From: Dactylosporangium sucinum
GTDB lineage: Bacteria > Actinomycetota > Actinomycetes > Mycobacteriales > Micromonosporaceae
Direction: 5' to 3'
Length of the DNA stretch: 64,000 bases
Assembly (NCBI RefSeq): GCF_014647515.1
Contig: NZ_BMPI01000004.1
Location: 227,683 to 291,682 of the forward strand
The notes under the pieces were generated by a model. It worked only from the letters and a program-made list of their open reading frames with translations, was not told the origin of the DNA and ran no database searches. Positions 20,164 through 29,363 of the stretch are shown here, in pieces. Numbering within the stretch: the stretch's first letter is position 1; every line of letters begins with the position of its first letter. Made by a program: the position numbers and the translations under genes.

Positions 20164-20659
20164 TCGACCGCACTCCCGCGCCGTACCGGAAGATGGTCAC
20201 GGCATGCCGCGCCGCAGAGTCCAGCCAGGCGCGCACCGTCACCGCACTTTCTTCCGTCTCGTCGATCCGGCCCGGTGGGCCGGCCCGGATCTTGCCCCCG
20301 CCCGGGTCGCTTGAACGCATCAAGTTTTCGGTTCCGAATGACCCTCGGGACCCAACGCGAAAGCATGCACCGGGTGTAAGCGTCCGCGCAACCGGCGGAA
20401 ATGCCGAGTTCTGTTAACTACTCGGACGGAAAGTAACATTGACGGGCACCGCCGAAAAGCCGGGCTACCGAGCGTGACGGACGGAATTTCGCTGGCTGTG
20501 ACGATGTCGCGGAATTGAAAAAGACGGTTCCGCGGATCGCTTTTCGGCCACCTGTGGGAATGCGGACGGACAGCCAGGTGGCAGGTCCGCGGCGATGACG
20601 GGCAGTAATACCGAGCGGCCGGTCGGGACTTTCACGGTGAACGAATCGTGCGCGGAGGG
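20164..20659. other. Non-coding stretch upstream of GPP34 gene
   Basis: About 500 bases with clearly lower GC than the neighbours, especially 20320-20560, and no credible reading frame on either strand. It probably contains the GPP34 promoter and the 3' region of the DsbA-like gene. I see no convincing terminator hairpin or repeat. Confidence 0.4.
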
Positions 20660-21220
20660 TTACCTCGCGGTCTCGGTCGCCCGGTCGATCGCCTCCAGCA
20701 GTTCGTCGAGCCCGTAGCCGCCGTCATGGCGTACGCCGTTGATGTAGAAGGTCGGGGTGCCGTTGACCCCGCTGCGCACGCCGCCGACGAAGTCCCGGCG
20801 GACCCGGTCGAGGTACACGTGGGCGCCCACCTCGTCGGCGATCTCCTCGGACGGCAGGCCGAGCTGGTCGACGCCGACCATGAGCTGCCGCGGGTTGATG
20901 CTGCGCTGGTGGTCGTACAGCCAGTCGTGCATCTCGAAGAAGCGGTCCCGCGCGCCGGCCGCCTCCGCGACCTCGGCGGCAAGGTCGGCGTACGGATGCA
21001 CGTTCGTCAGCGGGAAGTGCCGGAACGTGAACCGGATCGTCTCGCGCCGCAGCCGCAGCAGGTCGTTGAGGATCGCGTGGGCCATCCCGCAGTACGGGCA
21101 CTGGTAGTCGCCGTACTCGACGAGCGAGACGGGGGCGCTGTCCGGGCCGGTGGTGTGGTCGTCCGGCCCGACCGGGACGACCAGGCGAGCGACCGTGACC
21201 TGGAAGGGTGTCGTGCTCAT
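20660..21220 (-). CDS. DsbA-like thioredoxin-fold protein
   Basis: A 186-residue cytoplasmic thioredoxin-fold oxidoreductase of the DsbA type: EYGDYQCPYCGMAH with active-site Cys41 and Cys44, a helical insertion, and the cis-Pro loop in NGTPTFYING. No signal peptide, unlike secreted DsbA. ATG at 21220 overlaps the peroxiredoxin stop by four bases (ATGA). The coupling suggests the protein reduces or recycles the peroxiredoxin or shares its oxidative-stress role; this is inference. Confidence 0.85.
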   Translation of the reverse strand: MSTTPFQVTVARLVVPVGPDDHTTGPDSAPVSLVEYGDYQCPYCGMAHAILNDLLRLRRETIRFTFRHFPLTNVHPYADLAAEVAEAAGARDRFFEMHDWLYDHQRSINPRQLMVGVDQLGLPSEEIADEVGAHVYLDRVRRDFVGGVRSGVNGTPTFYINGVRHDGGYGLDELLEAIDRATETAR

Positions 21221-21708
21221 AGCACGGGCCGCCGTTCGTTGCCGAGCCCTTCGAGGGCATTGAGGATGCCGTCCGCGCCGGGGTTCACGCCGGGTGGTGC
21301 GACGTGGTTCCACGCCACCACGCCGTCGGCGTCGAGCACGAACAGGGCGCGTTCGCACATGCCGGTCGACTCGTCGTAGACGCCGTAGGAGCGGGCCACC
21401 GCCCCCTTCGGCTCGAAGTCGGCGAGCAGCGGGAAGCGGATCCCCCGGTCGCCGGCGAACGCCTGGTGGCACCAGACGCTGTCGACCGAGATGCCCATGA
21501 GGCCGGCGTTGTACCGCTCGAACTCGGGGAGGACGGCCTGGTACAGCGACATCTGGTCGCTGCAGACCGGGCTCCAGTCGGCGGGGTAGAAGGCGAGGAC
21601 CGTGGGCCTGCCGCGGAACTGCGTGGTCCCGACCGTCTGGGCGTCCGGGCCGGCGGGCAGCTCGAAGTCGGGTGCGTGCTGGCCGGGCTGGGGAAGAGGA
21701 CCGCTCAT
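21217..21708 (-). CDS. Peroxiredoxin (AhpC/TSA family)
   Basis: A 163-residue thiol peroxidase that reduces peroxides. The peroxidatic site is FYPADWSPVCSDQ with Cys49; the usual Thr-x-x-Cys is Ser-Pro-Val-Cys here. Further cysteines occur in VWCHQAF and TGMCERA, either of which might act as resolving cysteine. It is translated with the DsbA-like protein downstream. 54 bases separate it from the lipoprotein gene upstream on the same strand. Confidence 0.88.
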   Translation of the reverse strand: MSGPLPQPGQHAPDFELPAGPDAQTVGTTQFRGRPTVLAFYPADWSPVCSDQMSLYQAVLPEFERYNAGLMGISVDSVWCHQAFAGDRGIRFPLLADFEPKGAVARSYGVYDESTGMCERALFVLDADGVVAWNHVAPPGVNPGADGILNALEGLGNERRPVL

Positions 21709-21761
21709 GATTCAACGGTTCGCCGGGCGTGCGACGATCGGGTCACCCGGATCGGGTGCCC

Positions 21762-22178
21762 TTACGCCGGCGTCGCTGTCTGGACGGTGAGCGGGCTGCC
21801 GGTGCAGGCGGTGAATGCGTTCGGGTTGGGCACGCCGACGACCTTCATCTTCTGGCCGTCGCGCGGCCTGGCCGCGTCGGGCGCGAGCATCAGCGTCCAG
21901 GTTACCGAGTCGGTGACCAGGTTGACGCACTGTCCATCGACGGCGATCCGTCCCTCGACCGTGACCTGCGGGAAGTCGTCGGTCGGATGATCGGGCCGCT
22001 TCGTCTTCGGTACACCCGACGGAAGGCTGATCGTGGGCTCTGGAGCAACCGAACGCGGCGAAGCCGCCGGAGAAGAGGCCGCGGCCGACGACGGCGCCGC
22101 CGCATCATCGGCCGGCTGCGCCGCGCACGCGGTCAGGACGGAGACGGCGAGGAGGAGGCCCAGGTGTCGCATACCCAC
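21762..22178 (-). CDS. Small lipoprotein, unknown function
   Basis: A 138-residue secreted lipoprotein. The lipobox VLTAC ends a short signal; a Ser/Ala/Pro linker follows and then a compact domain of about 85 residues (TVEGRIAVDGQCVNLVTDSV...) with two further cysteines that may form a disulfide. GTG at 22178 follows a GGGAGGGGG ribosome site. It lies 35 bases after the InhA-type protease gene and may be co-transcribed with it. Confidence 0.6.
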   Translation of the reverse strand: MGMRHLGLLLAVSVLTACAAQPADDAAAPSSAAASSPAASPRSVAPEPTISLPSGVPKTKRPDHPTDDFPQVTVEGRIAVDGQCVNLVTDSVTWTLMLAPDAARPRDGQKMKVVGVPNPNAFTACTGSPLTVQTATPA

Positions 22179-22213
22179 TTGGACCCCCTCCCGCCGTCAT
22201 CGGTTCCGGTGGA

Positions 22214-24571
22214 TCAGCCGGTGATCAGCACGGTCATCGACGTGCCGTTCTCGAACAGCGCGAACATCTTCACGCCGTTGTTCGGGACCTTCACGCCGTA
22301 GTACGTGTTGGTCGCGGGGTGCTCACGGTAGTAGCTCTTGCTGTCGTCGAACAGCGGGTTGCCCCACTGGCCACCGAGCTTGCTCGACGCGTTGTTCGGC
22401 CCGTAGTGCAGGGTGAACGAGTCCGTCCGCTGCATCGAGAACGGCGCGTCGAAGCCCTGGATGCGCGGCCGCCACGGCGTGCCGTCACCCTTCAGGACCA
22501 GGTCGGGGTGCGCGTCGATCGGCAGGATCAGGCCCTGGCCGTGGTGCTGGCTGGTGTTGTTGTCCGACTGCGAGGTGTCCCAGTACGTGACCAGCAGGCC
22601 GGTCTGGTACGGGAAGTGCTCGACCCAGTCCGGCTTGTCGGCGAAGCCGAAGTTGTACGGACCGGTCTTCATGTACTTGTCGAACGACTCGTACGTGCGG
22701 TGCGAGGCGATGTAGTAGTTGTCGTACTCGGTGGTGATCGTGCTGCCCTGGGCGGTGAAGCCCGCCGCGGTCCAGCCGTTCGCCCCCGCCTCGGCGCCGT
22801 CGGAGAAGACGGTGGTCGAGCCGTTGGTCACCTTGATGTCGTCGGCGAAGAAGCCCTGGCCGCCGGCGGCACCGTCGGTGAAGTAGTGGAACCGGAGGCC
22901 GACCGTCTTGTTCGCGAACGCGGACAGGTCGAACGTCGCCGGGACGAAGCCGTTGCTCGTGCCGTCGATGCCGTTGCCCTCGGCCGCATTGGTGATCGAG
23001 CCCGGGATCGCCTTGAACCCGGAGCCGTCGTCCACCTCGACGTAGGCGTAGTCACACGCGTCCGGGCCGCAGTCCTCGATGTCCCAGGCCGCCTGGAAGC
23101 TCAGCGTGGTCGTACCGGCGGGGATCGACACGGACCGGGTCAGCGAGTTGTTCAGGTTGTCGCCGGAGCCGCTCCACCACGACTTGGTGCCCTGGGGCGG
23201 GACGGGCAGCTGGGTGACGACCTGCTTCTTCGGCAGGACGACCACGACAGCCTGCGGCTTCTTGCTGTTGTACTCGTGCGGGCCGAGGTCGACGAGCTTG
23301 GTCTTGCCGGCCTGCACCGTCGTGTAGTTCAGCCAGCCGAGCTGCAGCTTGTCCCACGCGCCGAGGTCGGCGGCGCGGGCCGCGATGCCGTTGTCGCTGG
23401 GCAGGCTGACCCGGCTCTGCGCCATGATGGTCCACCAGTTCACCGGGTTCTCGGCGTTGCCGCCGGCGCCCGAGGTGTCGTAGTGGTCCGGCAGGCCGAG
23501 GTCGTGGCCGTACTCGTGCGCGAACACGCTCAGGCCGCCGTTCTCCGGCTGGATCGTGTAGTCACGCACCCACAGGCCGGTGGTCCCGATCTGGGTACCG
23601 CCGAGCTTGTTGAAGTCCGGGCCGCTCGTGAAGTTCTGGAACGCCGCCCAGCGGTGGCTCCAGATCGCGTCCTCGCCCTGGTACGGGTCGCCATCGGCCT
23701 GGTCGCCGCCGGAGTGGACGATCTGGAAGTGGTCGATGTAGCCGTCGGGCTCGTTGAAGTCGCCGTCGCCGTCGTAGTCGAACCGGTCCCACTGGTCGTA
23801 GGACGCGAGCGTCGCCTTGATCTGCGCGTCGGTCTTGCCCTGAGCGTGCTGCCCGTCGACCCACGCGTTGATCGCGTCCTGGATCAGGTACCAGGTGTTG
23901 CTGCAGACGTTGCTGCCGCACGGGTAGCCGTTGCTGCGGCCGTACCGCGCCTCGTTGTACGGGACCTTCACCCAGTCCGTGACCAGACCCTCGACGCTGT
24001 ACCGGCCCGAGGACTGCTTCTCGTAGTACGTCTTGAGCGACTCCGTGCCGCTGCCGGTCGCGAAGTACATGTTCTCGAAGTACTGCTTGCTGAAGTCCTG
24101 CGTCCAGATGGTCGAGTTGTCGACCGCCCGGTTGGGCTGCGGGATCTCGTTGTGCAGCGGCCCGTCGAACCGGGCCGGGCCCTCGATGGCCGGGTTCGTG
24201 TCCTGGTCCGGGTAGCTCGGGTGCCGGGTGTTGCCGAACTCGGCGAGGACCACGAAGATCTTGTCGGTCTTCTCCCGGCTCAGCTCCACGTACTTGTCGA
24301 CGTGGCCCTTGCCCTTCTTGCCGACGTTGACGACCGTGCTCGCTCCGCGCTTCTCCGCCGTGGCCTGGCCCGACAGGACCTTGGAGAGGGCGACCTCACG
24401 AGTCTCGCGCCGCTGCTCCTCCAACGGGTTGGGCAGCTCGTCGGAAGGTGTCGCGGCATCGACGGATGGTGTCTGTTTGGCCGGAACCGCGACTGCTGCG
24501 CCTCCGGCGGCGAACACCCCCATCCCCGACGCAAGCGTGAGACTCAGCAGTCCCACGGTCAACTTACGCAC
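22214..24571 (-). CDS. Secreted immune inhibitor A-type metalloprotease (peptidase M6)
   Basis: A 785-residue secreted zinc metalloprotease. A Sec signal peptide (VRKLTVGLLSLTLASGMGVF, then Ala-rich) leads to a pro-region and the M6 catalytic domain, with zinc motif HEYGHDLGLPDHYD. A jelly-roll or MAM-like beta domain follows, around the DIEDCGPDACDYAYVEVDDG segment. Bacillus InhA relatives degrade host antimicrobial peptides and extracellular matrix. GTG at 24571 has GGGAGG five bases upstream and begins the signal peptide, so upstream in-frame starts are rejected. It is the next gene after a Crp/Fnr regulator, 139 bases away. Confidence 0.88.
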   Translation of the reverse strand: MRKLTVGLLSLTLASGMGVFAAGGAAVAVPAKQTPSVDAATPSDELPNPLEEQRRETREVALSKVLSGQATAEKRGASTVVNVGKKGKGHVDKYVELSREKTDKIFVVLAEFGNTRHPSYPDQDTNPAIEGPARFDGPLHNEIPQPNRAVDNSTIWTQDFSKQYFENMYFATGSGTESLKTYYEKQSSGRYSVEGLVTDWVKVPYNEARYGRSNGYPCGSNVCSNTWYLIQDAINAWVDGQHAQGKTDAQIKATLASYDQWDRFDYDGDGDFNEPDGYIDHFQIVHSGGDQADGDPYQGEDAIWSHRWAAFQNFTSGPDFNKLGGTQIGTTGLWVRDYTIQPENGGLSVFAHEYGHDLGLPDHYDTSGAGGNAENPVNWWTIMAQSRVSLPSDNGIAARAADLGAWDKLQLGWLNYTTVQAGKTKLVDLGPHEYNSKKPQAVVVVLPKKQVVTQLPVPPQGTKSWWSGSGDNLNNSLTRSVSIPAGTTTLSFQAAWDIEDCGPDACDYAYVEVDDGSGFKAIPGSITNAAEGNGIDGTSNGFVPATFDLSAFANKTVGLRFHYFTDGAAGGQGFFADDIKVTNGSTTVFSDGAEAGANGWTAAGFTAQGSTITTEYDNYYIASHRTYESFDKYMKTGPYNFGFADKPDWVEHFPYQTGLLVTYWDTSQSDNNTSQHHGQGLILPIDAHPDLVLKGDGTPWRPRIQGFDAPFSMQRTDSFTLHYGPNNASSKLGGQWGNPLFDDSKSYYREHPATNTYYGVKVPNNGVKMFALFENGTSMTVLITG

Positions 24572-24710
24572 AGGTACCTCCCTGGTGGGGCATGTAAGCA
24601 CCGAGGCAGCTGTCGATGCCTCGATGCACCTGTCGCGAGAGACTATGGGCTCTGTGTTTCTGGTAAAGATCCACAACGGGGTTGCAGGGTCAAAGCAAGG
24701 GTGACCCTAG

Positions 24711-25367
24711 CTATTGAGCGCGGTCTCTCAAGGCGGAGAGATCGTGGACGATGACGTGCAGGCGTCCGGTCTGGATCCAGCCCTCCTCGCGCAGCGTGCG
24801 CAGGGCCTTGGTCACCGCCTCGCGCGACGACCCGGTCCAGCCGGCCAGCTCGTCCTGCGACAGCGGCAGGCTGATCCGCAGGCCCTCCGGGGTCTGCTCG
24901 CCGAACCGCTCGGCCAGCTCGACCAGCCGGGCCGCCACCCGGCCCGTGGTGTCGAACGCGCCGAACTCGATGCGCTTGCGGTCGGCGTCCCGCAGCCGCC
25001 GGGTCAGCTCCTTCATGAGCAGGAACGACACGCGGGCGTGGCCCAGGAGGTACCGCTCGAAGTCCGGCGACGGCACCGACAGCGCGGTGACGGGTTCGAG
25101 CGCGGTCACGGTCGCCGAGCGGGGACCGCCGTCGATCGCCGACAGCTCCCCGAGCAGGGCACCTGGGCCGCGCACGGCGAGCAGGACCTCGGTGCCGGAG
25201 GCGGTGTCGGAGGAGACCTTGGCCCGGCCGGACCGCAGCACGATCACCGACTCGGACCGGCTGCCCTCGCGGTAGATGACCGCGCCGCGCTTCCACTGCC
25301 GGCGGTGGCCGGCGGCCTCCAGCGCGGCCTGCTCATCGGCATGCAGGAGATCGAAGAACTCGGTCAT
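24711..25367 (-). CDS. Crp/Fnr-family transcriptional regulator
   Basis: A 218-residue regulator with an N-terminal cyclic-nucleotide-binding beta roll (GAVIYREGSRSESVIVLRSG... then GALLGELSAIDGGPRSATVTA, the phosphate-binding cassette) and a C-terminal winged HTH (LSQDELAGWTGSSREAVTKALRTL). The cassette keeps the GE and R-S-A-T pattern of true ligand binders. It lacks the Cys cluster of Fnr. ATG at 25367 has GGAG seven bases upstream. It is directly downstream of a nucleotide cyclase on the same strand (77 bases), so the cyclase product is the obvious candidate ligand. Confidence 0.88.
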   Translation of the reverse strand: MTEFFDLLHADEQAALEAAGHRRQWKRGAVIYREGSRSESVIVLRSGRAKVSSDTASGTEVLLAVRGPGALLGELSAIDGGPRSATVTALEPVTALSVPSPDFERYLLGHARVSFLLMKELTRRLRDADRKRIEFGAFDTTGRVAARLVELAERFGEQTPEGLRISLPLSQDELAGWTGSSREAVTKALRTLREEGWIQTGRLHVIVHDLSALRDRAQ

Positions 25368-25444
25368 CCGCACTCCGCTTCGCTCCGGCCGGACGAGCAG
25401 ACCGTGCCCATGGTGATCGGCCTCCCCGCCTCGCTCCGAACCGA

Positions 25445-27370
25445 TCACGGCCCACTATGGACCACATACGCCCGGACTGTCTGTCGGCGACCTTTCACTT
25501 CGAGGTCGCCGAGGAACGCCGCGCGGGCCTGGTCGGCCGCCGGCAGCGCGTCGAAGGTGGCGCCGCCGATCACCACCTGGCCCGGCTCGGCGATCGTCTG
25601 CAGGCGGGCGGCGACGTTGACCGCGTCGCCCATCGCGTTGAAGCCGCGCAGCAGCTCGCTGCCGATGTTGCCGACCAGCGCCGGGCCGGTGTTGGCGCCG
25701 ACCCGGAACCGCGGCCAGTCCGGCCGGCCCTCGGCGATCCCGCGGACCGCCGCCTGCATCTGCAGCGCGGCCCGGACCGCCCGCGCCTCGTGGTCGGCCT
25801 GGCGGGCGGGCGCGTTGAACAGCGCGAGCAGCGCGTCGCCGACGAACTGCACGATCGTGCCGCCGTTGTCGAGGATGCAGGGAACGGCGACCCCGTGGTA
25901 CCGGTTGAGCATCTCCACGATGTCGCCCGGCTCCACCGCCTCGGAGAACGTGGTGAAGCCGCGCAGGTCCGCGAACAGGGCGGTGACGTCGACGAGCTGC
26001 CCGCCCAGGGCCGCCTGGTCCGGGTCGGCGAGCAGCGCCGCCGCCACGTCCGGCGACATGTACTGGCGGAACAGGGTGGAGAGCTCGCCGTACAGTCGCG
26101 CGTTCTCGAGACCGATCGACAGCTGGTTGGCGAGGGTCGCCCGCAGCTCGGGCCGGCCACCGGCCGGGATCCGCACCGCGCCGGCGACCTGCCCCTTGAC
26201 CGTCAGCGGCAGCACGTCGTCGCCCTGCAGGTCGAGCCGGTTGTTCGACACCAGCCCCACCTCGACCGGGCCGAACGAGTCGCGGACGGCGCCGGTCGCG
26301 GCCCGCAGGAACTCGGCCTCGCCCTGCCCCACCCGCGCCTGCTCGCCGACCGTCACCAGGGCGTTGAGCTGCTCGGACAGCTCCCGCTCGGCCAGCAGCG
26401 CGGCGGCCGCCCGGTCGAGCACCGCTGCCTGCATCTCGGTCAGCCCGAAGCGCTCGGCCATCCGGGCCGCGAGCTGCTCGGGCGGCGCGCCGCGCTCGGA
26501 GCCCTGCAGCGCGTCGACCAGCTCCTCCAGCGCCTCCGCGTACTGCGCGCGGATGCGCCGCTTGGTCTCCGCGACCGCGATGCCGTCGAAGAGCCCCGCA
26601 GTGGTGCCTTCGCGGCGGTACTGGATATATGCCGAATATCCGACGAACAGGAACGCGAGCGTCAGGACGATGTGCCACTCCCACCAGGAGAGCCGCCACT
26701 TGTCCGCCAGCGTCACGTTGACCATCGACTCCGCGAGCAGCACGAACGCGGTCACGATGGAGATCAGGACGGCGCTGGGGCTCCGGCGGTACTGCGAGTA
26801 GAAGCGAATCGCGGCGATCGCGTACAGCGCGACGGCCACCCACGACGCCCACACCAGCGCGCCCTCGACGTCACGGACCTGCGTCTGCCGGTTCAGCGGC
26901 GGCAGGTCGAGCACCGACACGATCATCCACGCGAACAGGACCAGACCCAGCGCCGCGCGCAGCGTCAGCTGCCAGCGCGTGATGCCGGTCGGCAGTCGCA
27001 ACGACGACAGCACGGCGAGCATGGAGCCGAAGATCAGGCCGACCGCCATCGCCGAGTCGAAACCGGCGTTCGGGTGGCCGATGAGCACGCCCGGCGTCGC
27101 CAGCGCGTGCGCGAACAGGAACCCGGCCGCGGACAGGAACACCAGCGAGACCAGGAACAGCCGTCCGTCCGACCGGTGCTGCGCGGCGACGCTCATCGCC
27201 GCGCCGATCGCGACGTTGACCGCCGCCACCGTGACGACCAGCCAGAAGTGCGTCTGATGGTGCTGCCAGATGACGTCGGCGCCGGGGGTGGTCAGCAGGA
27301 GCCAGAGTCCGGCGATCGGCAGCGCGAGGTGCACGGCCCAGACGGCGACGCGTGGCATCGACGCACCCAC
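25445..27370 (-). CDS. Membrane class III nucleotide cyclase
   Basis: A 641-residue protein: about eight N-terminal hydrophobic helices (residues 1-255), a cytoplasmic linker with GAF-like sequence (about 345-460), then a class III cyclase domain. Metal-binding aspartates are present in ALFADLRGF and FVGDALLALF, and the transition-state Asn and Arg in GDAVNVAARLQ. The two positions that select adenine are unusual: the lysine expected before F.GD is Gln (TIVQFVGD), and the Asp expected in the D-[FYN]-x-x-x-G-D segment is Gly (LRGFNAMGD). So the product may not be cAMP. Start GTG 27370 or ATG 27358. It heads an apparent unit with the Crp/Fnr gene. Confidence 0.88.
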   Translation of the reverse strand: MGASMPRVAVWAVHLALPIAGLWLLLTTPGADVIWQHHQTHFWLVVTVAAVNVAIGAAMSVAAQHRSDGRLFLVSLVFLSAAGFLFAHALATPGVLIGHPNAGFDSAMAVGLIFGSMLAVLSSLRLPTGITRWQLTLRAALGLVLFAWMIVSVLDLPPLNRQTQVRDVEGALVWASWVAVALYAIAAIRFYSQYRRSPSAVLISIVTAFVLLAESMVNVTLADKWRLSWWEWHIVLTLAFLFVGYSAYIQYRREGTTAGLFDGIAVAETKRRIRAQYAEALEELVDALQGSERGAPPEQLAARMAERFGLTEMQAAVLDRAAAALLAERELSEQLNALVTVGEQARVGQGEAEFLRAATGAVRDSFGPVEVGLVSNNRLDLQGDDVLPLTVKGQVAGAVRIPAGGRPELRATLANQLSIGLENARLYGELSTLFRQYMSPDVAAALLADPDQAALGGQLVDVTALFADLRGFTTFSEAVEPGDIVEMLNRYHGVAVPCILDNGGTIVQFVGDALLALFNAPARQADHEARAVRAALQMQAAVRGIAEGRPDWPRFRVGANTGPALVGNIGSELLRGFNAMGDAVNVAARLQTIAEPGQVVIGGATFDALPAADQARAAFLGDLEVKGRRQTVRAYVVHSGP

Positions 27371-27411
27371 CCTTCACTGGTCACGTTGGCGACATTGCAG
27401 CAGTTGCGTTG

Positions 27412-27427
27412 TGCGTCTTTGGACGCA
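27412..27427. promoter_or_regulatory. Short inverted repeat in divergent intergenic region
   Basis: TGCGTC at 27412-27417 and GACGCA at 27422-27427 around TTTG, in the 158-base gap between the cyclase gene and the divergent redox module. It could be an operator for either side. Evidence is only the symmetry and position. Confidence 0.35.
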
Positions 27428-27528
27428 GACACGCTACGCCAACCTCGGTCTCATATTCACCGACAGCACGTTCTAGCTGGTTTGGGTCGCGGCCTATCGG
27501 CTCTGGACCCGATCTGTGGGAGTACTCG

Positions 27529-28218
27529 ATGAAGCTCAAGGGACCGATCATCACGCTCGGCGTCGGACTGGTCATGGCCGGCGTCATCTACACGCTCAAT
27601 GTCGACCTCAGCAATGACGTCGCGCGCAACAACACCGCGGCTTCTGCGGCGGCTTCCGGGGCGGCTTCCGACTCGCCTTCCGCTTTGTCTTCCGCTTCGC
27701 CGTCCGCGCCGTCGTCGCCGGCGGTCGTCGGCGACGGGAGCGGGCCGGCCGGCCAGCAGGGCACGCAGACGTACGCGGGCTCGGTGAAGTCCGGCGTCGC
27801 GTCGCTCGCGATCGTGGTCAACAAGGGCAAGGCGATCGCCTACGTCTGCGACGGCAAGTCCGCCGAGGCCTGGCTGGAAGGCACGATGGCGAACGGGCAG
27901 ATCGACCTGAAGGGCCCGAAGGGCAGCCTCAAGGGCAGCTACGGCAACGGCGTGGCCTCGGGCAGCGTCACCGCCGGCGGCAAGACGTGGGAGTTCGCGA
28001 TCAAGCCGGCCGCTCCGCCGTCGGGCCTCTACCGCTCGGCCACGGCCCTGCGCAGCCGGCTCGACGCGAGCTGGGTCGTCCTCCCCGACGGCACTCAGGT
28101 AGGCGTGGACAGCACCGGCGGCACCGCGAAGCCCGCGCCCGCGTTCGACATCAACGCCAGGACCGTCACCGTCGACGGCACCGTGATCACCATCGAATCC
28201 TCGACCCCGGCCGCGTAA
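27529..28218 (+). CDS. Membrane-anchored protein of unknown function, first gene of redox module
   Basis: A 229-residue protein. A single N-terminal hydrophobic segment (IITLGVGLVMAGVIYTL) anchors it, then a Ser/Ala/Pro linker of about 50 residues projects a C-terminal domain of about 130 residues starting at TYAGSVKSGVASLAIVV. That domain has no cofactor motif I recognise and one Cys (AYVCDGK). ATG at 27529 follows GGGAG. The next gene begins 13 bases after its stop, and the Rieske gene 14 bases after that, so the three form one operon. Confidence 0.6.
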   Translation: MKLKGPIITLGVGLVMAGVIYTLNVDLSNDVARNNTAASAAASGAASDSPSALSSASPSAPSSPAVVGDGSGPAGQQGTQTYAGSVKSGVASLAIVVNKGKAIAYVCDGKSAEAWLEGTMANGQIDLKGPKGSLKGSYGNGVASGSVTAGGKTWEFAIKPAAPPSGLYRSATALRSRLDASWVVLPDGTQVGVDSTGGTAKPAPAFDINARTVTVDGTVITIESSTPAA

Positions 28219-28231
28219 GGGAGCGCCTGCG

Positions 28232-28849
28232 ATGTCTACCCCCATGGAGCGGCCGATTCCCGTGACGGAGTCCTGGCCGGCGCCTGCGCCCGCCCCGGTC
28301 GTGCCGCCGCCGTCCCCGAAGTCCGCCGCGACGCTCATCGTCCCCGTGCTGGTCGGCTGCCTGGTGGCCGCCGCCCTGGGCGTGTACGGCAAGCTGCACG
28401 AGCCGACGGGCATCGCGGTGAACGTGGCCGGCTTCTCCAGCCCGCAGACGGTCAAGGTCTGGCTGGCGACCCTGGCCGGCTTCCTGGCGCTGGTGCAGCT
28501 GTTCACCGCCCTGGTGATGTACGGCAAAATCAAGCTCTTCGGCGGCGCCTCCTGGCTGGGCGCGGTCCACCGCTGGTCCGGCCGCGTGGCCTTCATCACG
28601 TCGATCCCGGTGGCGCTGCACTGCCTCTACGCGCTGGGCTTCGCCGAGTACGACACCCGCGTCCTCGCCCACTCGCTGCTGGGCTGCTTCTTCTACGGCA
28701 CGTTCGCCACGAAGATGCTCCTCCTGGCCAAGAAGGGCGTCCCGAACTGGGCCCTGCCCTTCCTCGGCGGCCTGGTCTTCACGGCCTTGTCGGGCCTGTT
28801 CGTCACCTCCGCGCTGTGGTTCTTCACCACCTTCGGCGTCAAGTTCTGA
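28232..28849 (+). CDS. Cytochrome-b-like membrane protein, probably DUF6529 family
   Basis: A 205-residue protein with about five hydrophobic helices. Histidines sit at helix positions typical of haem ligands: VHRWSGR, VALHCLYALGF and LAHSLLGC. The order and lengths suggest a small b-type cytochrome of the ferric-reductase-like or DUF6529 type; the family name is from memory. It sits between an anchored extracytoplasmic protein and a Rieske lipoprotein, so electron transfer across the membrane is the likely role. The start has GGGAGCG upstream. Confidence 0.65.
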   Translation: MSTPMERPIPVTESWPAPAPAPVVPPPSPKSAATLIVPVLVGCLVAAALGVYGKLHEPTGIAVNVAGFSSPQTVKVWLATLAGFLALVQLFTALVMYGKIKLFGGASWLGAVHRWSGRVAFITSIPVALHCLYALGFAEYDTRVLAHSLLGCFFYGTFATKMLLLAKKGVPNWALPFLGGLVFTALSGLFVTSALWFFTTFGVKF

Positions 28850-28863
28850 AAGGGACTCCTGCA

Positions 28864-29349
28864 ATGACCAACCAGACGACCCGCCGAACCCTCCTGGCGA
28901 GCGCCGGCGCGGCCGGCGTAACGGCGGCCCTGACGGCCTGCGCCGCCTACGGCGACACAGGCACCAACGGCGCCGCGGCCGGCGACGGCTCCGCAGGCGG
29001 CGCTGGCACTGGCGGCGGCGCCGACGGCGCGGGCGGTGGCTCGACGGCGGGCGGCGGTGGCGGCGCCGGTTTCGCCAAGACGGGCGACATCCCGGTGGGC
29101 GGCGGCAAGGTCTTCGAGGACCAGAAGATCGTCGTAACCCAACCAACGGCCGGCACCTTCAAGTGCTTCACCGCCATCTGCACCCACGCCGGCTGCGTGG
29201 TGGGAGACGTCTCCGGCGGCACCATCAACTGCCCCTGCCACGGCAGCAAGTTCAAGGTCGCCGACGGCTCGGTGGCGCGCGGCCCGGCCACCAGGTCCCT
29301 GGCCGCGGTGGCCATCAAGGTCGACGGCGACGCCATCAAGAAGGCCTGA
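28864..29349 (+). CDS. Rieske [2Fe-2S] lipoprotein with Tat signal
   Basis: A 161-residue exported iron-sulfur protein. TTRRTLLASAG is a twin-arginine signal and LTAC a lipobox. A glycine-rich linker of about 45 residues precedes the Rieske domain, whose cluster motifs are CTHAGC and CPCHGS. The two Cys plus two His bind a 2Fe-2S cluster. Small Rieske lipoproteins of this kind are common in actinomycetes, often beside DUF6529-like membrane cytochromes. It is the third gene of the module that begins at 27529; a hairpin follows. Confidence 0.9.
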   Translation: MTNQTTRRTLLASAGAAGVTAALTACAAYGDTGTNGAAAGDGSAGGAGTGGGADGAGGGSTAGGGGGAGFAKTGDIPVGGGKVFEDQKIVVTQPTAGTFKCFTAICTHAGCVVGDVSGGTINCPCHGSKFKVADGSVARGPATRSLAAVAIKVDGDAIKKA

Positions 29350-29363
29350 CTCCCACAGAGGGT

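Noticed and set aside
20136..20366. 76-codon minus-strand frame upstream of the GPP34 gene
   Set aside because: Composition is not protein-like and it lies in a region of shifted GC.
24645..24680. Possible Crp site TGTG..CACA before the InhA gene
   Set aside because: Spacing between half sites is 15 bases instead of six; not a credible Crp site.
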